Assembly (NCBI GenBank): GCA_020848855.1
Contig: JADLHH010000119.1
Coordinates: 1-6,836, forward strand
Source of the DNA: Anaerolineae bacterium
GTDB lineage: Bacteria; Chloroflexota; Anaerolineae; Aggregatilineales; Phototrophicaceae
Length of the DNA: 6,836 nucleotides
Reading direction: 5' to 3'
The number at the start of each line of letters is the position of its first letter. Position 1 is the first letter of the stretch. The translations under genes and the position numbers were made by a program. The notes below the pieces were generated by a model, which did no database searches, had not been told where the DNA came from, and saw only the letters and a list, made by a program, of their open reading frames with translations. Positions 1-5,453 of the stretch are shown here, piece after piece.

Positions 1-948
1 ATGACCTTCGGGCGCGAAACCAGCGAACCGGACAGCCATCGGCTGTTGGATCACTTTGTCGAAGTGGGTGGGAATTTTGTCGATACTGCCGACATTTACA
101 GCGTTGGCGGGTCGGAAAAGGTGATAGGGACGTGGCTCAAAACAAAGCCGCGCGCCTCGATCATCCTTGCGACCAAGACACGCTATGCCATGAGTCCCGA
201 TCCGAATGACCTGGGGTTGAGCCGAAAGCATATCATTGATGCTGTCGAAGCCAGCCTGAAAAGGCTCGATACCGACTATATCGATCTCTACCAGGTACAC
301 TGCTGGGATAGTAAAACGCCTCTCCAGGAGACGCTGAGCACGCTCGATATGCTGGTGCGCAGCGGAAAGGTTCGCTATATCGGCGCGAGCAACTTTAGTG
401 GCTGGCAGCTTCAAAAGGCGCTGGACATCAGCCGACAAATGGGCTGGGAGTCATTCCAATCCCTTCAGCCACAATACAATCTGCTGTGCCGTTCGACCGA
501 ATGGGAATTGGTTGACGTGTGCTTGAACGAGGGCGTGGGGTTGATTGCCTGGAGTCCGCTGCGCGGCGGCTGGCTCAGCGGCAAGTTCAATCGTAGCCTA
601 TCCCAGGCGCCTGCCGGAAGCCGAATTGAGCTTGCCGAGGAGAAAGGCTGGGATGAGTCCTGGTCAAATTACAATAACGAATACACCTGGCAGGTGATTG
701 ACGCTCTCCTTGAAATTTCGCGGGAAACCGGGAAAACGCCTGCTCAGGTGGCGATAAACTGGCTGCTTCAGCGACCTGGCGTCACCGCGCCCATTCTTGG
801 CGTTCGTACAATGGAACAGCTTCAGGATAATCTGGGCGCGGCGGGTTGGGCGTTGGAATCGGAACAGATGGCGCGGCTCAATCGGGCGAGCGATTTGCCG
901 CTCCCCTATCCCTATAGCGAGATCGTCGGCGCGCAGCTTAGGCGCTGA
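1..948 (+). CDS. Aldo/keto reductase, 5' end outside the window
   Basis: NAD(P)H-dependent oxidoreductase of the aldo/keto reductase superfamily, a cytosolic TIM barrel that typically interconverts aldehydes or ketones (including sugar-derived ones) and alcohols. The full catalytic tetrad is visible, numbered from the first residue in the window: Asp28 and Tyr33 in DTADIY, Lys59 in ATKTR, His100 in YQVHCWD. Also present are the [10 protein letters not shown] and [16 protein letters not shown] segments and the C-terminal cofactor-binding stretch [17 protein letters not shown]. The Met at base 1 is probably not the start: MTFG matches the family's internal LGTMTFG motif, usually preceded by about 15-20 residues (the first beta strand), so the true start lies upstream. 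The 3' end is intact at TGA 946-948. A 252-base gap with its own promoter separates it from the next gene, so it is probably a separate transcription unit. Substrate unknown. Confidence 0.93.
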   Translation: MTFGRETSEPDSHRLLDHFVEVGGNFVDTADIYSVGGSEKVIGTWLKTKPRASIILATKTRYAMSPDPNDLGLSRKHIIDAVEASLKRLDTDYIDLYQVHCWDSKTPLQETLSTLDMLVRSGKVRYIGASNFSGWQLQKALDISRQMGWESFQSLQPQYNLLCRSTEWELVDVCLNEGVGLIAWSPLRGGWLSGKFNRSLSQAPAGSRIELAEEKGWDESWSNYNNEYTWQVIDALLEISRETGKTPAQVAINWLLQRPGVTAPILGVRTMEQLQDNLGAAGWALESEQMARLNRASDLPLPYPYSEIVGAQLRR

Positions 949-1047
949 CGATAGCTACCAGCCCGCTGCGCGAAAGAGGGGTACCCGTGCCTTTGGAGAC
1001 ACCCCCTACTTGCACGATATGTATATACTCTTTCCGAATAAAACTTT

Positions 1048-1058
1048 GATTGACAATC
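1048..1058. promoter_or_regulatory. 11-bp palindrome over the -35 box
   Basis: GATTGACAATC is a perfect inverted repeat (GATTG / CAATC around a central A) that contains the -35 hexamer. A regulator bound here would compete with RNA polymerase. It differs in sequence from the two TGAAA/TTTCA repeats downstream, so a second regulator would be needed. The palindrome is short and could be chance. Confidence 0.3.
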
Positions 1059-1078
1059 GGCGTCTCGCATGATATTTT
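1050..1078 (+). promoter_or_regulatory. Sigma-70-type promoter for the SIS/ABC/GH4 operon
   Basis: A perfect -35 hexamer TTGACA lies at 1050-1055, then a 17-base spacer, then a -10 hexamer TATTTT at 1073-1078 preceded by TGA (1070-1072), which fits an extended -10. AT-rich sequence upstream (about 1017-1047) could act as an UP element. Transcription should start near 1084-1086, giving a 5' leader of roughly 115 bases before the SIS gene start at 1201. This is the best promoter-like sequence I see in the window. The site is predicted by eye, without start-site data. Confidence 0.75.
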
Positions 1079-1084
1079 TATGTT

Positions 1085-1102
1085 TGAAACTGATTTATTT
1101 CA
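1085..1102. promoter_or_regulatory. Candidate operator O1 (TGAAA-N8-TTTCA)
   Basis: TGAAACTGATTTATTTCA has 5-bp perfect outer arms. It begins at about the predicted transcription start, a classic repressor position. It shares its outer arms and 13 of 18 positions with the second repeat at 1115-1132. TGAAA/TTTCA half-sites resemble those reported for some RpiR-type (HTH plus SIS) regulators of sugar-phosphate genes; linking it to that family is inference, and no regulator gene lies in the window. Confidence 0.6.
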
Positions 1103-1114
1103 CTCGTTTGTGAT

Positions 1115-1132
1115 TGAAAATGAGCATTTTCA
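1115..1132. promoter_or_regulatory. Candidate operator O2 (perfect 8-bp inverted repeat)
   Basis: TGAAAATGAGCATTTTCA is a perfect inverted repeat: TGAAAATG and CATTTTCA around AG. Its centre (1123.5) is exactly 30 bp from the centre of O1 (1093.5), close to three helical turns, so two dimers could sit on the same face of the DNA. It lies in the 5' leader about 30 bases after the predicted transcription start. As RNA it could also form a small hairpin. Confidence 0.65.
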
Positions 1133-1186
1133 GTTTGTCGTGTGCAAATTTGTTCAACGAACTTCGCTGGATATCTGGCAAACGCC

Positions 1187-1192
1187 AAGAGG
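1187..1192 (+). promoter_or_regulatory. Ribosome binding site that fixes the SIS gene start
   Basis: AAGAGG sits 8 bases before the ATG at 1201. In-frame upstream starts (TTG 1114, ATG 1120) have no comparable site and would translate through operator O2, so ATG 1201 is preferred. Confidence 0.65.
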
Positions 1193-1200
1193 CGCATGTT

Positions 1201-2238
1201 ATGACGCAACACGGGCAATACACGCAGCGCGAAATCCTGAGTCAGCCGAGTGCCTGGAATGAAGCACTCGCGCTCATTAATGGGGAGGCAAGCAGCCTGC
1301 GGCATTTCTGGCGCGCCGGGCAGTACGAGTCGGTGATTTTCACGGGCTGTGGCTCGACATATTACCTCTCGGTCGCTGCTGCCGCGCTCTTTCAGCAGTT
1401 GGGCGTCACCGAAGCGCGAGCGCTGCCCGCTTCGGAAATATGGCTCTATCCACAGTCTGCCTATAGCACGACGCGGCGCACACTCCTGATCGCCGTGAGT
1501 CGCTCCGGTGAAACTACCGAGACCCTGCGCGCCGTCGAGAACTTCCGCGCGCGTAAGCAGGGCGACGTTTTTACGCTCACCTGCTACGGGGAACGGGCGC
1601 TCGCCAGCTTGGGCAATATGAACCTCATTCTGCCGTCCGGGCAGGAACAGAGTGTCGCCCAAACTCGCGCATTCACGGTTCTGTATCTTGGGGTGACAGC
1701 GCTCGCGGCGATATGGAGCGGGCGCGACGACCTGCTGGAGACGATGCAAAAACTCCCTGAAGCTGGACAGCGCTTGCTGAGCCGATCCAGCTCGGTTGCC
1801 CGCAGCTACGGCGAAGATGACTCGCTGGAACGCTTCTATTTCCTCGGCTCAGGGATGCGCTACGGGCTGGCGGCGGAACTCAGCCTGAAGATGAAAGAAA
1901 TGACGCTGAGTCACAGCGAACCCTTCCACTTTATGGAATTCCGGCATGGCCCACAGTCGATGATTACCGACCAAACGCTGATCGTCGGCTTGGTTTCAGA
2001 CGAGAACTGCGCTGCCGAGACCGCCGTCCTTAGCGAAATGCGCCAGCGTGGAGCGCAAATCCTGAGCATGGATGAAAATGAGGCAGATGTGGCGTTTGAA
2101 TCCGGCTTGCCGGAGGTGATTCGCGGCGCGCTTTACCTGCCGGTTGGGCAATTGATGGCGTTCGAGCGGGCGATGACGCGCGGTCTTGATCCAGACACCC
2201 CTCACAATTTGACAGCGGTCGTCCGACTGGGCGAATAG
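1201..2238 (+). CDS. GlmS-like SIS-domain sugar-phosphate isomerase/deaminase/deglycase
   Basis: A 345-residue cytosolic enzyme with two SIS domains (about residues 30-165 and 200-335), like the isomerase half of glucosamine-6-phosphate synthase but without the N-terminal glutaminase domain. Domain 1 has the FTGCGSTYY turn (47-55) and the phosphate-binding SRSGETTET (100-108). Domain 2 has the motif KMKEMTLSHSEPFHFMEFRHGP; Glu233 and His249 match by motif and spacing (16 residues) Glu488 and His504 of E. coli GlmS, the enolisation and ring-opening residues. The C-terminal tail reads NLTAVVRLGE, where GlmS reads NLAKSVTVE, so the Schiff-base Lys603 is replaced by Ala. This argues against synthase activity and fits a deaminase, isomerase or deglycase of the AgaS/FrlB kind on a sugar phosphate, perhaps an amino sugar. 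It is first in the operon, behind the regulated promoter, 81 bases before the binding-protein gene. Family certain, exact reaction uncertain. Confidence 0.9.
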   Translation: MTQHGQYTQREILSQPSAWNEALALINGEASSLRHFWRAGQYESVIFTGCGSTYYLSVAAAALFQQLGVTEARALPASEIWLYPQSAYSTTRRTLLIAVSRSGETTETLRAVENFRARKQGDVFTLTCYGERALASLGNMNLILPSGQEQSVAQTRAFTVLYLGVTALAAIWSGRDDLLETMQKLPEAGQRLLSRSSSVARSYGEDDSLERFYFLGSGMRYGLAAELSLKMKEMTLSHSEPFHFMEFRHGPQSMITDQTLIVGLVSDENCAAETAVLSEMRQRGAQILSMDENEADVAFESGLPEVIRGALYLPVGQLMAFERAMTRGLDPDTPHNLTAVVRLGE

Positions 2239-2319
2239 GGCGTCCCAGCATCGCCCCATCTTCTGTCATGACCATGAGCGGGCTGGAACTCAAAAATAGT
2301 GGTGGGAAGGGGAGAGAAA
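2239..2319. other. Intergenic gap before the binding-protein gene
   Basis: There is no convincing promoter. Two small inverted repeats are present: GGGCG (2238-2242) with CGCCC (2252-2256), and TCATG-AC-CATGA at 2266-2277. No T-run follows either, so neither is a terminator. They could be an mRNA processing or stability structure that raises binding-protein levels, which is common in such operons, but this is weak. Confidence 0.3.
2307..2314 (+). promoter_or_regulatory. Strong ribosome binding site of the binding-protein gene
   Basis: AAGGGGAG ends 5 bases before ATG 2320 and is the best Shine-Dalgarno match in the window, consistent with the need for more binding protein than permease. It decides against the in-frame GTG at 2299, which would also put acidic and charged residues before the signal peptide. 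Confidence 0.75.
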
Positions 2320-3594
2320 ATGAAGCGATACGCATTGACAACTGTCCTGTTGACGATCCTGCTGTTGGCGCTCACGGGCGTGTCTCAGGCGCAGGAGCAG
2401 CCCGCCGAGATCACGTATATGATGTGGGGATCGCCCGAAGAACTGGCGGTCTGGCAGACCATCGTCGATGAATTTCAGGCCGCTCATCCCGACATCCACG
2501 TCACCGTCGATGTAAGCGACTGGACCTCCTACTGGGATAAGCTGCAAACGCTGTTCGCGGGAGGAGCGCCGCCGGACGTGTTTGCGATGGATGCCCCGCT
2601 TTACCTTGACTGGCAGTCGCGCGGCGTGCTGTTGAACTTGCAGCCGTATATCGACGCGACGCCCGGCTTCCTGGACGGCTTTTACCCGGTGACGCTGGAA
2701 GTCTACAAGCAGGATGACGGTTACTATGGCTTGCCGCGCGACTTCCAGACCATCGTCCTGTACTACAACAAGGACATGTTCGACACCGCCGGAATAGACT
2801 ACCCGACCGATGACTGGACGCTGGATGACCTGCGCACGGCTGCCAAAGCGCTCACCGTCGACTCGAACGGCGACGGCATCACCGACCAGTGGGGCTTCGG
2901 AACAGACCTGTGGGATATGGAATTGTTCTGGAGCGAGGCGATCTGGGGGTTTGGCGGCAGCATCATCAGCGACGACCACATGCAGACGCTGATCAACGAA
3001 GGCAGCGCACACGACGCCTGGAACTTCATTTCCAGCATGATGCTCGAAGACAAGTCGATCCCTGATCCGAACCAGGCGGCGCAGTTCGGTGGTGATCCAT
3101 TCGCAGCGGGCGTTGCAGCGATGACCACGATTGGTCACTGGGTCGTGCCGCAGTATGCGGGCTTGGGCTTCTCGTGGGATGTTGCGGCTTTCCCGGCGGG
3201 TCCGGCGGGGCGCGCGACCAGCGTCAACAGCGCCGGGTTCGTCATTGCCAACGGGTCGCAGCACCCGGATCAGGCGTGGGAACTGGTCAAGTACGCCCTG
3301 AGTTCAGCCGGCCAGAGCCGCCTGACCGAACTCGGTTTCGCCATCCCGGTTTTGCAGTCGCTCGCCGAAAGCCCGGTGTTTCTGGAGCAGAATACCGCGC
3401 CAATTCGCCAGCAGGTTTTCCTCGACGCGCTGGAATATGCTCATGTCAAGCCCGTCTTCCGGGGCTATGACGAATGGGCGAGCGTGGTGGGCGATGGCTT
3501 GCTGCCCGTCTGGACGGGTGACATCTCGCTGGATGACGCAATGGCAGAAGTGATCCCTGCTGCCGACGATGTGCTGGCGAGTAATGTCGAATAG
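2320..3594 (+). CDS. Sugar ABC transporter substrate-binding protein (family 1)
   Basis: A 424-residue exported solute-binding protein of the SBP_bac_1 family, which binds mono- or oligosaccharides outside the membrane and delivers them to the permeases encoded next. Residues 1-24 form a Sec signal peptide: positive MKR, hydrophobic core, cleavage predicted after SQA (residue 24). The lipobox position has Val (ALTGV) instead of Cys, so no lipid anchor is visible. The mature part has the usual order: EITYMMWGSPEE near the start, the GGAPPDVFAMD segment, YYGLPRDFQTIVLYYNKDMF from about 135, DSNGDGITD (181-189, an EF-hand-like loop seen in several family members), and a WELVKYALS helix near the C-terminus. 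Length is typical. The gene is followed after 21 bases by the first permease gene. The ligand is not predictable from sequence; the GH4 neighbour suggests an alpha-glycoside. Confidence 0.95.
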   Translation: MKRYALTTVLLTILLLALTGVSQAQEQPAEITYMMWGSPEELAVWQTIVDEFQAAHPDIHVTVDVSDWTSYWDKLQTLFAGGAPPDVFAMDAPLYLDWQSRGVLLNLQPYIDATPGFLDGFYPVTLEVYKQDDGYYGLPRDFQTIVLYYNKDMFDTAGIDYPTDDWTLDDLRTAAKALTVDSNGDGITDQWGFGTDLWDMELFWSEAIWGFGGSIISDDHMQTLINEGSAHDAWNFISSMMLEDKSIPDPNQAAQFGGDPFAAGVAAMTTIGHWVVPQYAGLGFSWDVAAFPAGPAGRATSVNSAGFVIANGSQHPDQAWELVKYALSSAGQSRLTELGFAIPVLQSLAESPVFLEQNTAPIRQQVFLDALEYAHVKPVFRGYDEWASVVGDGLLPVWTGDISLDDAMAEVIPAADDVLASNVE

Positions 3595-3615
3595 GATGCG
3601 TCGGAAACCACGACG

Positions 3616-4503
3616 ATGCAATCCGGGCTGAAACCGCTGGGGCGGGAACGCTGGTGGGTGTTGGTGCTGCTGGCGCCGACGCTGGTCGGACTGATCTTTG
3701 GCGTATTCGGGTCGGTCGCGGCAACTATTGGCATTAGCTTTCTCAAATGGGATTTGCTGACCCCGCCTGTGTGGGCGGGGTTGGACAATTTCACAAAGCT
3801 GCTTGACGACAATCTGTTCCACAAGTCGCTGGTCAACACGTTTGCCTTCAGCAGCCTGTACGTCCCGGCGGTGATCGTCCTGTCGCTTGGTGTGGCGCTG
3901 CTGCTCAACCGCAAGATTCGCGGCATCGGCTTGTTCCGGGTGGTGTATTTCCTGCCGGTCGTGTCGTCGGCGGTCGCCGTCGGCTTGGTCTGGACGTGGA
4001 TTTACGCCCGCGATACTGGGCTGCTGAATATCACGCTGGCATCGTTTGGGCTGCCCGCTGTCAACTGGCTGGGGTCGCAAACGGCATTGATTTCGGTCGT
4101 GATCGTCAACGTGTGGGGGGCGATTGGCGAGGGCATGATCGTGTTTCTGGCGGGGCTGCAAGCCATCCCGCGCGAATATTACGAAGCGGCAGAGGTGGAC
4201 GGCGGGAATGGTTGGGCGAAGTTCCGGCGTATCACCCTGCCGCTGCTGGTGCCGAGCATCTTTTTCCAGACGATCATCTCGACCATCAACGCTTTTCAGG
4301 CGTTTGAATTTATCTATGTACTGACGCGCACGGCAGGCGGCGGCTCGACCACGCCCACGCTGGTGTATTCGATTTACCGCACGGGCTTCGACTTCTTCCG
4401 TATGGGGTCGGCGAGCGCTCAGGCGATTGTTCTGACGGTCATCATCTTTGTGCTGACTCTGATCTATTTCCGGCTTCAGCGCATCTGGACGGCTTACGAG
4501 TAA
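3616..4503 (+). CDS. Sugar ABC transporter permease, MalF/UgpA type
   Basis: A 295-residue integral membrane protein of the binding-protein-dependent transport family. About six transmembrane helices can be placed near residues 13-37, 72-97, 106-128, 158-180, 212-235 and 268-287. The cytoplasmic EAA loop that docks the ATPase is intact: EAAEVDGGNGWAKF from Glu190, ending in ITLP (206-209). It lacks the large periplasmic insert of E. coli MalF, as is usual in small sugar transporters of the UgpA/MsmF kind. It should pair with the next permease to form the translocation pore. The ATG is 21 bases after the binding-protein stop with only a weak GGAA (3603-3606) upstream, so translation is probably coupled. 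Confidence 0.95.
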   Translation: MQSGLKPLGRERWWVLVLLAPTLVGLIFGVFGSVAATIGISFLKWDLLTPPVWAGLDNFTKLLDDNLFHKSLVNTFAFSSLYVPAVIVLSLGVALLLNRKIRGIGLFRVVYFLPVVSSAVAVGLVWTWIYARDTGLLNITLASFGLPAVNWLGSQTALISVVIVNVWGAIGEGMIVFLAGLQAIPREYYEAAEVDGGNGWAKFRRITLPLLVPSIFFQTIISTINAFQAFEFIYVLTRTAGGGSTTPTLVYSIYRTGFDFFRMGSASAQAIVLTVIIFVLTLIYFRLQRIWTAYE

Positions 4504-4514
4504 GCGGCGGGCTT

Positions 4515-5363
4515 ATGAATAGGCATATGCGTAACCAGCGTACCCAGAAAACGGTTGTCGACCTCGCTTCGTATGCCATCCTGCTTGCCGGGGCGGTGCT
4601 GATGGTCGGGCCATTTCTGTGGATGGTATCGACAGCGTTCAAGCAGCCTGCTGACCAGTTCAGCCGGAATCTGATCCCCACTGCGCCGACCCTGGAAAAC
4701 TTCCAGAATCTGTGGGTGACACTGCCATTCACGACCCTGATTTTCAACAGCTTCAAGGTGGCGGCGCTGACGACCCTCGGTCAAATCCTGACCTGCTCGA
4801 TGGCGGCGTTCGTCTTCGCGGTCGTTCAGTTTCGCTTCCGCAACGCCCTGTTCCTGCTGCTGCTGCTCACGCTGATGCTCCCGTTCCAGGTGACGATTAT
4901 TCCGAATTTTATCCTGTTTCGGGCGCTCGGCTTGTACGGTACGCAAGCCCCGTTATGGCTTCCCGCGTTCTGGGGCGGCGCGTTCGGGACATTCCTGCTG
5001 CGCCAGTATTTTCAGACCATCCCGCTCGATCTGGCGGAGGCGGCGCGCGTGGATGGCGCATCGCTGCCGCGTATCTTCTGGCGCATCTATCTGCCGCTGG
5101 CGCGCCCAGCGCTGGCAGCGCTAGCGATCTTCGTCTTTTTGCAGTCGTGGAATAACCTGCTGACGCCGCTGATTTACCTGCCGAGCGATTTGACGCAGAC
5201 CACGCTGCCTGTTGGACTCGCTCTATTCCAGCAGCAATACGGCGGCAGGTGGACGATCCTAATGGCGGGAGCGCTGGTTAGTATTGCGCCGATCATTCTG
5301 GTGTTTTTCTTCGCCCAACGCCAGTTTATCGAAGGCATCGCCCTTACGGGGGTGAAGTATTAG
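4515..5363 (+). CDS. Sugar ABC transporter permease, MalG/UgpE type
   Basis: A 282-residue integral membrane protein, partner of the upstream permease. It has a short N-terminal cytoplasmic tail, then about six helices (for example near 16-40, 74-104, 108-136, 142-163, 199-220 and 246-268). The EAA loop reads EAARVDGASLPRIF from Glu175 and ends in IYLP (191-194). The C-terminus FFFAQRQFIEGIALTGVKY is the family's standard ending (QRxFxxGxxxGxVK). It starts 11 bases after the previous stop without a clear Shine-Dalgarno; ATG 4527, four codons later, is a possible alternative with AGG just 3 bases before it. No ATPase gene follows, so a shared MsmX/UgpC-like ATPase elsewhere in the genome is expected. 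Confidence 0.95.
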   Translation: MNRHMRNQRTQKTVVDLASYAILLAGAVLMVGPFLWMVSTAFKQPADQFSRNLIPTAPTLENFQNLWVTLPFTTLIFNSFKVAALTTLGQILTCSMAAFVFAVVQFRFRNALFLLLLLTLMLPFQVTIIPNFILFRALGLYGTQAPLWLPAFWGGAFGTFLLRQYFQTIPLDLAEAARVDGASLPRIFWRIYLPLARPALAALAIFVFLQSWNNLLTPLIYLPSDLTQTTLPVGLALFQQQYGGRWTILMAGALVSIAPIILVFFFAQRQFIEGIALTGVKY

Positions 5364-5392
5364 GCTGAATGCTGGTGCAATCGTAAGGGCGA
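5338..5392. repeat. 11-bp perfect inverted repeat spanning the permease stop codon
   Basis: TCGCCCTTACG (5338-5348), inside the last codons of the MalG-type gene, is the exact reverse complement of CGTAAGGGCGA (5382-5392) in the gap after it. The 33-base loop contains the stop codon (5361-5363). The right arm is also most of the left arm of the hairpin at 5381-5412, so the two foldings exclude each other. Confidence 0.6.
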
Positions 5393-5412
5393 GGTATGCC
5401 TCGTCCCCACGA
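5381..5412. repeat. Long hairpin / palindromic repeat between the permease and GH4 genes
   Basis: GGGCGAGG (5387-5394) and CCTCGTCC (5399-5406) form an 8-bp stem with one G-U pair around the loop TATG. After a 2x2 internal loop (AA/CC) the stem continues with TCGT (5381-5384) and ACGA (5409-5412). No T-run follows, so it is not a standard intrinsic terminator. GC-rich palindromes around GGCGAGG-CATG-CCTCGCC look like dispersed REP-type repeats; this may be a slightly decayed copy. It could also stabilise the upstream mRNA or limit read-through into the GH4 gene. Confidence 0.65.
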
Positions 5413-5453
5413 ACGGTTGACCTGTTTTGTGAACGAATATGAATGGATGAACC

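Noticed and set aside
979..986. GGGTACCC palindrome after the aldo/keto reductase gene as a terminator
   Set aside because: It has no loop and no T-run, so it cannot form a hairpin terminator; it is probably chance. No convincing terminator was found after this gene.
1114..1200. Upstream in-frame extension of the SIS gene from TTG 1114 or ATG 1120
   Set aside because: It has no Shine-Dalgarno sequence, overlaps operator O2, and adds residues that do not look like the family; ATG 1201 has AAGAGG 8 bases upstream.
1078..1749. 223-codon open frame on the - strand opposite the SIS gene and its promoter
   Set aside because: It has no family resemblance and would cover the operator region and the conserved SIS coding sequence.
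2290..3264. 324-codon open frame on the - strand opposite the binding-protein gene
   Set aside because: Arg/Val-rich composition and no recognisable motif; it is the antisense shadow of a clear solute-binding protein gene.
3304..4161. 285-codon open frame on the - strand opposite the binding-protein and permease genes
   Set aside because: Low-complexity Gln/Arg/His-rich translation typical of the reverse complement of a GC-rich membrane-protein gene; no start context.
5381..5412. Hairpin as a rho-independent terminator
   Set aside because: The stem is followed by CCCACGAACGG-type sequence rather than a T-run, and the GH4 gene appears to belong to the same operon.
5417..5443. Second promoter before the GH4 gene (TTGACC with TATGAA)
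   Set aside because: The spacer is only 15 bases, the -10 match is poor, and the start point would fall only a few bases before the ATG, leaving no room for the ribosome binding site.
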